A DNA stretch of 64,000 bases from Asterias amurensis (lineage: Eukaryota > Echinodermata > Asteroidea > Forcipulatida > Asteriidae). The DNA lies in NCBI RefSeq assembly GCF_032118995.1, contig NC_092669.1, positions 5,641,501-5,705,500 of the forward strand, in the 5' to 3' direction. The notes beneath the pieces are model-generated. The model was not told the DNA's origin and did no database searches. It saw nothing but the letters and a program-made list of their open reading frames with translations. The number at the start of each line of letters is the position of its first letter. Position 1 is the first letter of the stretch. A program made the position numbers and the translations under genes. Below, piece by piece: positions 10,117 to 22,019 of this stretch.

Positions 10117-11616
10117 AAATTCTTAGATTTAGGTCTTTAACAAGTCCTGATCAATGTTTGGTAATGCACTAAGCCTACAGAGTGCTTATGAAAAACTGCC
10201 AGATTGATGGAATTATTACTAACTTCTTAATGTTATAAATTCAAAATGAAGCAAATATTTCAAAATGCATTGCTCTATGTTTTCGGGGAAAAGGGTTTAT
10301 TTTTGAAACAGTTCTGTTGCATCAGGATGCAATTGCCCGGGTTTTTCTTAAAAGAAATAAAAAGACAAGTTTTGGCCGTGATCAAAACCGAAAGGAAAAT
10401 ATTCTGAGACCCCTGCAAAAATGAAATTTTGAGTGCAAAAAATATGGTAAAAATGTGGATTTTGCAAGTTCTAAAAACATACTCTAATGCACGATCTTAA
10501 AACACCACAAGGGTGAAATTTATAGCAATAGTTTTTTGTCTCAAGTAAAGCCAAGGATGATAATTTATAGTGATGGAAAAGGTTTCATAAATATGCTTGT
10601 TTTTTGGTGGGGTGGGGTGGAGTTGTAAATATTAACTAAAACACAGTTTTTCAGACCCCCAAATCGGCCTAAAGTGGCCTAAAAACAAATAAACTGTTAC
10701 CATGGCAACGTGTTATATTATGATTTGAAATGTAAACGCTGTTTATTTGGACCCCAGGTCCCTACCATCCACAAAGTATAAGAAAAATGTTCCTTATTTT
10801 TTACCGTGGATACGTTTATCGATACTATGTGAAAAGACCCTTAAAAAGGCATTTTTCACGTTTTGGGGAAAAAAGTCTAGTTTTGAGGCAGGACTGTCAC
10901 AACAGGATACAATTGCCCAAGTTTTTGACACCAGATATGGAAAGACCAATGTTTGCCCTAATCACAGCCGAAAGGAGAATTTTCTGAGACCCCTGGCAAA
11001 TTGACATTTGGGGGTCCAAAAATAGGGTAAAAATGTCGATTTTGCAAGTTCTAAAAACATACTGTAATGCATGATGCAAAAATAGCACAAGGGTGATATT
11101 TATAGCAATAATTTTTTTTTCTCAAGGAAGGCCAAGGATGATACTTTGTAGTGATATAAAAGGTTTTTTGAAATAATTTTGCATTTTGGTGGGGTGTAGT
11201 TGTAAATATGAGCTTAAATCCAGTTTTTCAGACCCCAAAATTGGCCTAAAATGGCCAAAAAACAAAATGAGCCGTAACCATGGCAACGGGCTATATATGG
11301 AATTGAAAATGCAATTTTGTTTACTTGCACCCCAAGGCCCTTCCACCCACAAAGTATAAAAAAAATTCATTTTTTGACCGTGAGCAACTATGTCAATTAT
11401 TTACCTGAACTGACTCTTAATTGTTTTCAAAGAAATTGGTGTACATTTTGATTATTTTGTTAATATAGCTATATGTGATAACACCCATGGTGTTAATGTA
11501 ACACCCCATGTGTTGCAGTGTGGTGAACAGCTGGCGTAATGTTATTTTCTTTTTCCTTGGTGTAGTAGGTTCGTCTCCAAATGATCGTCGAAATTTAGCC
11601 TGTAATTAATTTGTTA

Positions 11617-11790
11617 TTTCATTGGGTATTTTTTGTAGGACACAAAATGCAATGTTCACGGATTTACATTAAACTCACACGGTTTGAAGATAAACATAGT
11701 AGCAAGCTTCCCTTTTAATACTACTTGCTGAGGTGCAGTAGTTTTTGAGGAATGAGTAAAACAAGTCGAGCAAATTGAAAATTGTAAAAC
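11617..11790. repeat. MITE family 4 fragment
   Basis: The stretch matches the left half of the complete copy at 44936-45287: the GGGTA.TTTTTGTAGGACA start, the 'cacggtttgaagataa' block and the 'gaggtgcagtagtttttgagg' block. The right half is absent. Confidence 0.5.
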
Positions 11791-11817
11791 GTTTTTGCAA
11801 ACATTTCACATTATTTA

Positions 11818-13531
11818 GATAATAATAATAATTATAATAAAATAATGCATTTATAATGCGCAATCTATCTAGTGTACAAGACCCTATTCCGAGGCGCAGA
11901 ACAAAAAACAATACATACAACAAAAAAGAAGTGTAGAACATAATACAAAATTAAACAATGAATAATCTACTGTCAAGACATGTAACGAGAGATTTAAATA
12001 AATGAGTTTTCAGCAAGTTTTTAAACAATGGAAGAGAACTACAGCACCTGATGTTATTAGGTAAAGCGTTCTAAAGTTTAGGAGCACAAGCGGAAAAGGC
12101 ACGATCACCATATGATGAGGAAGTTCTAGGAATAGTTAAAAGGGACTTAGCAGAAGAACGAAGAGTGCGAGAGGGGGCATAACGTACAAGGAGATTTGCA
12201 ATATAAGACGGAGTCAAACCGATCTGAGATTTAAATGCAGAAAGTAGAATTTTGAATTGAATTCGTTGTCGAATGGGTAGCCAGTAAAGTTCCTGCAATA
12301 TAGGTGTAATATGATCATGTTTTTTAGATTTTGTTAAAACACGAGCGGCAGCATTTTGTAAAAGTTGTAGTTTGTGGAGCTGGTGTTCGGTAACTCCGTA
12401 TAATAGGGAATTACCATTGTGAAGGCGAGAAGTGACCAAAGAATGGATGATAGTAGCAGCAGTATTATTTGATAAGGTTTTTCGAATGGTATGAACAGTT
12501 CTTAAGTAATAGTATGTCGATTGACAGATTCTGCTGACATGTTTATCCATGGATAGTGTGTTATCAAAAATAATTCCCAAATTACGCGCACAAGGTGAGG
12601 CGTGAATAGAGGCACTGTCAACATGGATGTTATGATTAGTGATTTTATGGCGTTGATGTCTGGGAGTTATAATGAGAAATTCAGTTTTATCATCATTTAG
12701 TTTAAGCTTGTTAATTGTCATCCACGACTTAATCTCAGATATGCAGGCTTCGGCACACTGGCGTGCCGATTTCTCACTATTGGGTATGTTTAAATCAAAT
12801 GATAAATAGAGCTGTGTGTCATCCGCATAGGCATGTACCCGCAAGCCATGTTTACGAGCAATATTGGCAATTTGGCTAGCATAGATTGTAAAAAGCAACG
12901 GCCCCAGAACTGATCCTTGGGGCACGCCGTAAGGGAGTAGATCAAAGTCAGACAGGACACCAGCAATGTTCACTGACTGGGTCTTGTTACTGAGATATGA
13001 TATAATAAAGTACATCATGGTCAATGGTGTCAAAGGCTGCAGAAAGATCAAGAAGAATAAGAAATACACCAAATTTATCATCCAGTTCACATAAAATATC
13101 ATTTTGTACCCTCAATAAAGCTGTTTCTGTACTGTGGAATTTTCTGTAAGCTGATTGAAAGTGTTCATATAAGTTGTTAGAAGATAAATGATCAATGAGC
13201 TGGCATGCGACAGCCTTCTCAACAATTTTGGACACAAACTTTAAATTGGAGACAGGACGGAAGTTCTTTAAAATTCCAGGGTCAAGTGATGGCTTTTTTA
13301 GGAGCGGTGTAACTTGTGCGTTTTTAAAATGGTCCGGGAAAATTGCTGTTTCGAAAGAGTTGTTCGCAATCCTTGTGATCACAGGTGCCAATATATTTAT
13401 ATGGTCTGTAAGCATCCATGTTGGTACAGGATCCAAGACACACGATTTAGATGGTGATCCAGAGATAAGTTTAGAAATCTCTGTTACACTAACAGGTCTG
13501 AAATGTTCCAAAACTGGGGAAGTACAATTTT
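11818..13531 (-). mobile_element. 5'-truncated L2/CR1-like non-LTR retroposon
   Basis: Reading right to left: reverse transcriptase, short 3' region and a tail rich in ATT trinucleotides (11818-11846). Everything upstream of the reverse transcriptase (endonuclease, ORF1) is missing, as expected from aborted target-primed reverse transcription. The 5' break abuts a MITE family 1 fragment. Confidence 0.8.
11951..13531 (-). pseudogene. Reverse transcriptase of the non-LTR element (frameshift and nonsense)
   Basis: Two overlapping frames together make an RT. The first (13511 down to ~12990) has the LKNFRPVSNL box and LLDLSAAFDTIDHDVL, motif A with its catalytic Asp. The second (13102 to 12071) has GVPQGSVLGPLLF and AYADDTQLY, motif C with the YADD catalytic pair. 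A frameshift separates them within 12987-13102. The second frame ends at TAG after ...ACAPKL, exactly where the family has a Trp codon, and then stays open through NALPNNIRCCSSLPLFKNLL to a natural-looking stop at 11951. The reading is therefore a dead copy with one frameshift and one TGG-to-TAG change. Confidence 0.85.
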
Positions 13532-13730
13532 AAGGTCTCGAAATCAAGCATCTGAAAGCACACAACTTCGTGTGACGAGGGTGTATTTTCTTCCATTATT
13601 ATCTCGCTACTTCGACCAATTGAGTTCAAATTTTCGTGTTTCGGGGGGTTTTTTTTGGCTTAGCTTGAGATACACCAATAATGAGAAGACTGGTCTTTGA
13701 CAGTTACCAAAATGGTGTCCAGTGTCTTTA
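13530..13730. repeat. MITE family 1 fragment (right half)
   Basis: Carries 'ggtctcgaaatcaagcatctg', 'cacacaacttcgtgtgacga' and the ending 'tggtgtccagtgtcttta', matching the right half of 1132-1516. Confidence 0.55.
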
Positions 13731-13964
13731 CACTTCATTTCATACGGAGAATTACCATTATGTATCAACATTCAAACATTATACTGTTTGCTGACCTCAA
13801 AGTATCTTTTTCTCTTCTGTTTCCGGTTTCAACCGGGAGACAATGACAACATTTTTGTAATATTTTTGCAATTTTAATAAATTAAATAAACCCATTGTAT
13901 GGGTTGTGTCAAAAACCTTGCAGTTCACAAGATATGATATTATTTGAAAGTATTTAGTATGTAA

Positions 13965-14341
13965 TTAAAGGCAATGTACACGTTTGGTAATTGTCAAAGA
14001 CCAGTCTTATCACTTGGTTTATCCCATCATAAGCATAAATAACAAGCCTGTGAAAATTTGGGCTCAATTGGTCATCGAAGTTGCGAGAAAATGATGAAAG
14101 ATAAAACACCCTTGTTGGACGAATTGGTGTGCTTTCAGCTATGAATAACAGACTTCTAGCTATTAGTCTTTTAATATGTTAGTGAGAAATTACCTCTTTC
14201 TCAAAAACTACTTTACTTCAGAGGGAGTCGTTTCCCACACACAATGTTTTATACTATCAACAGCTCTTCAATGCTCTTTACAAGTCAGTTTTTAAGTTAA
14301 TATTTGTTTTAAATAATTAACAAACGTGTACCTCCCCTTAA
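13965..14341. mobile_element. TTAA-flanked MITE, family 2
   Basis: TTAAAGGCAATGTACACGTT at the left and ACAAACGTGTACCTCCCCTTAA at the right form the inverted ends. The interior has the 'tcaattggtcatcgaagttgcgagaaaatgatgaaag' block shared with family 1. Other copies are at 22333, 53534 and 59152. Confidence 0.7.
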
Positions 14342-15377
14342 AAGTAAATCAACACCTGGGCCCAACAAGGCTAGGACATAAATTCGGCGCTAGCGGGGAA
14401 TCGTGTATCGTAATCACGCTAATTCGGCTTTTCGGGGTGGCTCAAAAATTAAAAAGTTTATTCCCCGGGCAGGAAAAAGGCAAGAGTGGCCATCTTGTTT
14501 TTCTAATAGTCAACTCTGGAACTCGCGTTTTGACGGTGCAAATCGACCAAGTTGAGCATCCTGAACAACTTTCCTGTGTGGAGGCATGCAAAATTCGCAA
14601 AACCTTAGGAATTACAACTTTTTGGTGCAAAAGTGACGTCAAAATTTGACAAAAAAATCGTCGATATAACAGTGGCGGAGTTCAATTTTGCACCGGCACA
14701 CTCGGGTTGGTCACAACTCGTGGTAGGTACATACTGTAGTACATTTACCATAGTGGATTATTCACAAAGTGACTGCATCCAGTTTTAATCAAATGACGAT
14801 TACGTGGTTAATTAATTAAGATTGTTTACATTTTTTTACATTTCAAGTAAAGCTTGTGTTGTGAGCTTCAATTTGGTATAATAAACTCACACTTTCGTAT
14901 TATGGTTTGGGAGATAGGGTTTAAACAAAATAATAAGTTAAGATGTTTTCTGTTCCGATGGCAGGTCGGAACAGCTAATATTAAAAATCTTGACGAAAAC
15001 AATACCTGTTAAGACGGTAGGTCGGAACAGCTAATTATAGGAAGAACAAACACAAAACAGTTAGCGTCAAATAAAACTTTACCAATAAAGTCAGAGATGA
15101 ATACTTAAATGAAACAGATATACAAAATACCCAACATCATAATAAAACATAAAAGGGAACACTAGTTGTGTGATAAAAATAATACTAGAGAAAAAGCCAA
15201 GCCTTTATGCCTTGATATATAAGGTGCGCTCAAATTTAGATGAAACCAATCAAGACTGTTTAGCTTTTGATCTTTGACATTTTACATGTCATGGAAGTAG
15301 ATTGTGTTAACTCATACAGATCTGTACATATTGGTTCACAAAGTGATTAATTAACGAGTAATTAACATTCAATTAAC
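14342..15377. other. Gene-free stretch with a hairpin-forming GTTCCGAC duplication
   Basis: No gene is recognised; open frames at 14.3-14.65 kb have no coding signature. At 14946-15037 the word 'aggtcggaacagctaat' occurs twice, each copy preceded by a degenerate inverted partner. The same motif occurs at 45822-45925. Confidence 0.4.
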
Positions 15378-15390
15378 AAGATCATTGTAT

Positions 15391-15654
15391 TAATTTTGGT
15401 TTTTACCCATACACCGATGTGTGTTAGCACTGTATACTCAGTACTTTCCCGAGTCCTGTGAAAAAATATCACAGGCATGTTACTCGGGTGGGATTCGAAC
15501 CCACGACCCTTGCAATTCTAGAGCAGTGTCTTACCAACTAGACTACCGAGGTTGCCCGGCAGCTAGAGGCAGTTCGAATCCTATGTTTTGGCAGCGGGTA
15601 CCGCAACGATATAATAGATGTTAAATCATCCCCGATGCAAATTTAACATCTATT
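15391..15654 (-). mobile_element. tRNA-derived SINE with 13-bp target duplication
   Basis: On the minus strand an A-box-like TAGTCTAGTTGG and a B box GGTTCGAATCC are correctly spaced for an RNA polymerase III promoter. They are followed by a tail containing 'acacatcggtgtatgggtaaaaacc'. Direct repeats AAGATCATTGTAT flank the copy at 15378-15390 and 15655-15667. A second B-box-like GCAGTTCGAATCC points the other way near 15572. It is a relative of 55871-56217 and 58535-58745. It is not a functional tRNA: no acceptor stem closes. Confidence 0.8.
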
Positions 15655-15667
15655 AAGATCATTGTAT

Positions 15668-16091
15668 CTTCATGAAAGCTGTACAACGTAGTCTGTGTAC
15701 AGCACGTCGTATGTAAATCATGTTGGTGTTTTTGAAAGCAGGAGAGGACAAAGTTGTTGGAACTTCCTGTTGATGCTGACATCACGAAAACATCAGCATA
15801 TAAAAGTATTGGAATTGCACTACCTATTGAACCACTTGTAGTGTGCATGGAATCCAACACGTTCCCAGTCTAGAGTCAAGCTCTGATTGTAAAAATCAAT
15901 TCAGGCATCATCTTCAATTTAATTTTATGCAACAAGGAAACTTATACATTTTCTGATTTTATTTCAAAGGGTAACGGAAATGGCCGTTAGCAAACTGTTT
16001 CCAACAAAAAATAAGTGGTGTACGTGCACAATATGATTACTGGCCTTAAGCCTTGCCCTCTAGATAATAAATCAAGCATTCAGTTGAAATT
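15668..16091. other. Gene-free stretch
   Basis: No gene, RNA gene or transposon border recognised. Confidence 0.35.
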
Positions 16092-16405
16092 GTTATCGCC
16101 ACAATATTCAGCGAACCATGAATCATACACAGCTACTATTCACAAGGAAATCTATGTGTGGAGGGTAACAGACAGCACACAATGGAACCGGAGTTTAACA
16201 ATGACAATACCAAAAGTGCAATCGTCAGCCGTTGAAGTTTATTATACATGGGGCTGATGGTGATCAAAAGGATAAAAGTTTGTTATCGCCACTTTATTCA
16301 GCGAACCATGAATCATACACAGCTACTATTCACAAGAAAATCTATGTGTGGAGGGTAACAGACAGCACACAATGGAACCGGAGTTTCTAGTGACAAAACC
16401 AAAAG
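16092..16405 (+). repeat. Direct duplication, ~125 bp, offset 189 bp
   Basis: 'ttcagcgaaccatgaatcat' through 'caatggaaccggagttt' occurs at about 16110-16198 and again at about 16299-16387 with only a few differences, so this is a recent tandem-type duplication. No coding sense. Confidence 0.7.
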
Positions 16406-16999
16406 TCACTATGAACTCAAAACCCTGCATTTTTGTGTGAAAACTGTTTTGACAGGAAATGCTCTGGTTGAAAACTGTTTGAAAATTGTGTCAATGATGA
16501 GATAAATTTGTGTTTGTTTTTTCACGCAGCAAAACTGCGTGAAACTGTTAAATTGGGTTTAAACTGTGTGAATTTAATGATAATTGGTATGTGCATACAC
16601 ATTTTACACGTAGACCTACACCACGTGTATTGAACTAGCGGTGCAGCAGAGTCACGCACCAGTTATCACCCACCTAAAAAGCTTCGCGTACAATAGTCTT
16701 CTTTCAAGGCGTTCAAAAACATACGTGTCCCATGCTGTTAGTTAGTCTACTCCACAGTCGTCAATATTTCATAATTCATAATTCCTCAACCACATAAGCT
16801 AGTTTGACAATCTTTACATTTTATGAAAGGGCTTTACAAACTTCACAAAAATGGATATGTTGGTGACCTTTTTTGACCGTTTGATCAGTCTAAACCCGAA
16901 GTGACTGTAAAACGCTTTGAAAAGACGTTTCATGTATGGCTTTTTAGGTTGAAATGTACACCTTTTGATGGTTACAACCACATAATAAAACTTTGCAAA
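16406..16999. other. Gene-free stretch
   Basis: AT-rich with several 'aaaactgtttgaaa' words near 16430-16560; nothing recognised. Confidence 0.3.
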
Positions 17000-17345
17000 G
17001 GTATGGATGGTTTACAAAAATAATTCAGATGACGTCACCAAAAATTAGTGCGCTTTCTAGCGGCAGATTTAAAACATCTAAAAACACACTTTTACTAGAT
17101 GTTTGTGTCAGGATAACAATTGTTTCAGAATTGTTAAACATAATCTCCTTCATATTAGCAACATATCTGTGGAGTATTAGCTTCATGACGTCATCATGTG
17201 TCACGTGGTATTGCTTTAAAGGTGCACTTTTCAAAGATGTGTGTCTGCCAAACCAAAAGTTCGACTGAGGTGAAACTTGGTGCATTGTTAGTCAAGGACA
17301 TTAACTTTCTGAACTCGAAATTACGTCATGATGATGTCATTGTGT
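17000..17345. repeat. TGACGTCA-bearing repeat, single copy
   Basis: Shares 'agatgacgtcac', the 'ctagcggcag' block and 'atgacgtcatcatg' with the tandem repeat at 25751-27120, in inverted orientation for part of its length. Two perfect TGACGTCA palindromes are present (about 17030 and 17186). Confidence 0.45.
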
Positions 17346-18050
17346 TGTTTTGAAATTTTTTGCAATTTTTATAATTTATTACAAATCTTTAGCACAAAGC
17401 AATGTGCAATATTTGTTTTTTACACCAGGCTTTTACTCCCGGAAACCGAACACCTAGAGTTTGTTCACAAACTCTCTATGTCTAGTTCCTTTTAAAGTGA
17501 CAGTTAACAGTAAAACTAACACAACACTGACTACTTAATTGTCGTCACGTGGTCATTGTGTAAAGCATCACCTCCCCTGCATGCACTATGATCCGATCAT
17601 CAACAGTGCACATTGTTATGCGTAGAGCAGGTATTCAGATGTGCTAACTGCCCAGTTTACCTGTCTAGCGGCACCCGCAGTACAGGAATTTGCACAACAC
17701 AAAAAACATTGCAAAAACGCGTACAAGTGGGCGAACGGGGGATAATGAACGGGACGGGAAAAAAATTAATTAGACTGACAAATAGTACAAAACGGGTAAA
17801 ACAGGAATGATTGAGGACGGAAAAAAAATTAACGGGGCTAGGGAAATAATACGGGAAAGGAATACATAAACAAGGACAGGGTAATTGGTAGTGTGACGTC
17901 ACTCTTTGCTTATAGCAATTAAGATTGCTGCAAAGTAAAGATCAATCTTAGTGCTTTGTAAAATCGAAACAGCATGGAAATCTAGCGGGTTTCCCGCTAG
18001 TCAGTAACAATTTGTAACAATCTCTAGGACTACTCTCAGTAATCTATATA

Positions 18051-18303
18051 GGGTGCGTTCGTTTATCTTCCCTGGGTCTACACTGCGGTCCTCACTCGGG
18101 TGAGCCCTTGACAAGAGCTAAACGAACGACCACTCACCGCTCTCGTAGTGACGTCGTTTACCTGGGGCCAGCCCCCAAGTGACCCACTCCACAAGCAGGG
18201 CACTGGGGGCTGACCTGGGTGAGCCCCTGGTGTGACGTCAAAAGCTATTCGAACGCACCGGGGCAGACCGGGGATGACCCAGGGAAGCTAAACGAACGCA
18301 CCC
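18051..18303. mobile_element. Short MITE with GGGTGCGTTCG terminal inverted repeats
   Basis: Left end GGGTGCGTTCGTTTATCTTC and right end GAAGCTAAACGAACGCACCC are inverted, with 'ccctgggtc'/'gacccaggg' just inside. The interior is GC-rich and self-complementary ('ggggccagcccccaag'/'actgggggctgacc'). No clear target duplication was seen; the ends resemble hAT-type MITEs. Confidence 0.65.
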
Positions 18304-18939
18304 ACTATTAAAAGCGTAACCCGCGCCATCTTGGATTGAAATTAGAAGGTCTAGTGGCATGGCATCCTTGTGGAAATCAACACGGTTGTGTGTGTGGAAT
18401 TCAACACGTTTGTGTCTTTTTAGACGTCGGGTTGCAAGTCTACAAAACCCTGACCCAAACTCCCACTTACGAGTCATCTGATTGGAGGAAGTTTTGGCGG
18501 CGACCGTCTGTCAACTACTGGTCGATGGTGTTACCAGACTTCCTAGAAATCCTTCTGACAGGTGACACCGAACTGAACCTAGCACAGTATTGGGCCCGAA
18601 ATAGCCAGCCGCGTATTCCCGGAAAAAGCCAGCCGCGTATTCGGAAAATAGAACACATACAGTACAGGGAGGTTCAATTCTGAAGATGAAGATCTGTATT
18701 ATTCGAACGAATTCTAAAATACTAGCCATAAACCACAACTTTTTATTTGATAATATATCAATTTAATAAGTATATATGATTAAAAAACAATGAAAAAAGA
18801 AATAAACTTTTAACAAGACGTCACAAAATGACCCGCAAACACAAAGACAAAAATTAAATCGTTTGTGTTACACTGTGTCATTAAATATACTGTGTAAATA
18901 CATAACTATAATTTGAAAATAATTTGTACCCTTCATTAA

Positions 18940-19735
18940 GACAAAAATTTGCTTTTTTATTCCAGAATCTTAAAGACTGATTTACTGGGCGGATCAAATT
19001 TTGGAGCTGGCCAATTTGGTCAATTAATTAGTGGTTAATTAATCACAATAATATACGCAATTTTCAATATTATTTTACCGCACTAACAATGCGGTTGACT
19101 TAAAAACAATTTGAAAAGAATTTGTACCCTTCATGAAGACAAAAATTAACTTTTTTATTCCATAATCTTTAAGACTGATAAACTGGGCAGATCAAATTTT
19201 GGAGCTGGCTAATTTGGTCCACTAGTTAGTGGTTAATTAATCACACTAATATACGCCATTTTCTATATATTTTAATACCGCACATAAAACAATGATGTTG
19301 ACTTAAAAACAATTTGAAAAGAATAATTTTTGTACCCTTCATTTTTAGACGTCATTTTCAATCGTCATTGCATAGGCGTTGCAAGACAAGATTAGAAAAT
19401 AATTTGTACCCTTGATCGTAATGCAATTTTTTTTTTTCAGAACCTTGTATAGAATAATATACTGGGCGTATCAAATTTTTGAGCTTGGCATTTTGGTCCA
19501 CCAACTAGTGGTTATTTAACCACACTTGACGCCTTTTTTAATCTTTAATACGCACAAAATGCGTGATGACAAAAAAAATGTTTGTTTTTTAAAATTTATT
19601 TCATAACCTTGTGGACTAATATAGGGCTTACTCTGGGCGTGTCAAATTTTTGAGCTGGACAATTTGGTCAACTTAATAGTGGTTAATTAATCACAGCTTT
19701 TACGTACGCCATTTGTTATTTATCTTACAATCGTC
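18940..19735. repeat. Left tandem array, ~198-bp units
   Basis: The GACAAAAATT word recurs at 18940 and 19138, a 198-base step, with 'ttaattaatcac', 'ggagctgg' and 'accgca...tgcggt' blocks in the same order. Units 3 and 4 are diverged and partly deleted. It is the inverse of the right array. Confidence 0.7.
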
Positions 19736-19739
19736 GGTG

Positions 19740-22015
19740 GCTGAATAGACCGATTGCGCTTCCAACATCACGTGATCTAAGATGGTTAGTACACATCAAC
19801 ACACACGGCCTGCTGCATATCATCGTGCGTGAAAAAGACATGATTATTGTTGCATTTTGTTTGTTCAGGCAAGGCTTTACTTTCTCGAAATTACTGAAGA
19901 ATATTCTTTAGTTTGTAACATGAGACATTACCGGTGGCTGAACAATGCCAGTATGTAGGTCAACACAGTTCCACCAACTTGGAAATTCTACGAGAATGTT
20001 CACATGATGTCATATTCTCTAGATATAATTTTATTGTATAAGAATAGGTTTTCCCAGCCACATTCAGCAAAAAAAACATGCATTCAATTGCATTTTATTG
20101 CAGTCAAATTCACGCTTTTCCCTCTAATGCTCTAAAATAAACTAGGGTTTATTTTTAGCTCTTGCATTCAATTTCGTTTTCGTGCACACGTGATTTCGTT
20201 TTTCTCGTGCAGTTTTTCTCGCTTTAGTCATTCTATTTCATTTATAGGCATTCAAGACTACACTTTGACCGTTAAGTTGATTGTCTACTACCTATTTACA
20301 ATGATGCATTTAATAAGAATCACCGAAGCGAACATGATTTTGCTTCTAGTATGCTTTTTCTTTTTCATGTGCAACGAATTCAATTTTGCATTCAAATTCG
20401 AATTTTATTCAAACTGCTTTAATATACAAATCTTCACAAACTGTTTTGTAAAACCAACTACTTTTAAAACAATAATATAAAGAAAAATGGCAAATGGCAA
20501 CACAAAACAAGAAATTGTATGAAGGGCAAGGCCCTTAGTTATCATGCGAATAAGGCAATACAAAGGCTCCCCCATTTGGTGTTCAACTAATCTAAGTTGT
20601 TATTCTAACAAAGATCATTTTTTCCATTGCCAAACAATGTTTTTTTAATTTTTTATAAAAGTAAACGAGGGTTTTCTGTCATTCATCTTCATGCGATTAA
20701 ATGATAACTGCAAAGAATGAGAATAATTTAAAGATGAGTTATGGCTTTATGAGTAAACTGTGAATTAGCTCCTTTAAAGTCACCTGGAAGTGGTATTTTG
20801 TCGAAATAAAGCTTTTGTCACTAATATAATTATGTGTTTTGATGAGTGGAATGTGAATAAACAGTTAACTAAGGTTAAAAAAATTAGTTCTTATCTTATT
20901 TACAAATTTAAGAGTAGGCCCGACCCGAGAGGGCGCTGTTCGAGGCGCGATATTGAAGAGAAAATGCTGCACAGTGCTGAAAAAGACGTCGGACCGAACC
21001 ACTAGACACTATTGCTCTTGTGAGTCTGACCAGCCATGCAGACTGACCCCATCTTTAGTTGTTTTGCTGCATCCAGCATTAATACGAATGCAAGAAAACA
21101 ACTTTTTCAAAACGTACGAACTCAATGACTTGGACTTGCATGTTATTTGCACGTGTGTTTACTCTACGCATAAAGGCAAAGTCTGCCTCGATTGACGTCA
21201 CAAAAGGGGTAGGCGGAGTCAACCCCCAAACAACTTTAACTATTTTTTAAACATATTATAAATCGTGACAAACAATTACTAAAAAAAATGTTTTATTGTT
21301 ACTAAACATCTACTTTTAATGTTTGAAAAAATAAAAATTATATTTCCAGGTGACTTTAAGCACAGTTATGTTGTCCTTTGAATGAGTTTTGTCCATGTAT
21401 TTTCAGTTTATTTACATCATGTGTTTTCTTAATTGAAATAGCTCATATTCAGTGCGTTGTTACTCTTTCTTAAAGTAAAGGCCAGCACCCGATAACTTTG
21501 AAATGCAAAACTAATTATTTTGCTTTAGCCTTGATATATTTTTTGCCCAATATGATGTTGTTTTTGTTTTTCTGCTAATGTCAGGACCATTTTAAATTAG
21601 AAGTTAATAAATGTTCCAAAGGAAGCTTACAATAAGGGGGCGTGAAACAATTTAAAAACAAATTAATGGTGTTCTCCAAAGCTTCAATTAGTCTTACCCC
21701 ATTTTCACTGCTCCAACCGACCTCGGGCAGCCATCTTCTTAGTCAAAATCGCTCAGGCCTTTACTTGGTTATAATGTCAAACAAGTTCAAGTCTGAATTC
21801 TTTTTGGTTCATAAGGGAAACTGTTTTAATTTAAATATGAAAATGTAACTTCTACTTCAAAGAGAACCTCAACAGCTTTTCTTCTGATCGTGCAGATCTT
21901 TACTTGCTAGTAGCTATATATTAAGTCTGGAGGATTGGGGGCTAAAAAATACAATTTTTTTATCATAATGAAGGGAACAATAATTTTTTGAAGAGATTGT
22001 TCTGTAGGAAATATT
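19740..22015. other. Non-repetitive core of the foldback element
   Basis: AT-rich. Open frames of up to 96 codons (for example at 20190-20480) have low-complexity hydrophobic translations and no motif. A TGACGTCA lies near 21194. No transposase or other gene is recognised, so mobilisation would have to be in trans. Confidence 0.45.
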
Positions 22016-22019
22016 GTGC

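Larger units (their letters stand above)
7057..11420. mobile_element. 4.4-kb TTAA-bounded giant inverted repeat (foldback-like element)
   Basis: TTAA at 7057-7060 is followed by GAGTCAGTTCAGGTAAATAA, and the reverse complement of this precedes TTAA at 11417-11420. The arms run about 7061-8805 and 9515-11416. Each arm contains two diverged direct units of roughly 565 bases; they begin with the 'tatactttgtggrtgg' word near 7117 and 7696 on the left and mirror each other on the right. Small open frames in the two arms encode near-identical peptides, simply because the DNA is mirrored; they show no known domain. No transposase is present, so it is non-autonomous. The right arm carries a G-rich expansion (10090-10116) that the left arm lacks. 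Confidence 0.75.

Noticed and set aside
7107..11370. Matching 62-88-codon open frames in both arms of the palindrome
   Set aside because: They are mirror images of the same repeat DNA, have no motif or splice context, and are AT-driven.
15470..15570. tRNA gene on the minus strand
   Set aside because: Good A and B boxes, but no acceptor stem, and it sits in a SINE with target duplications.
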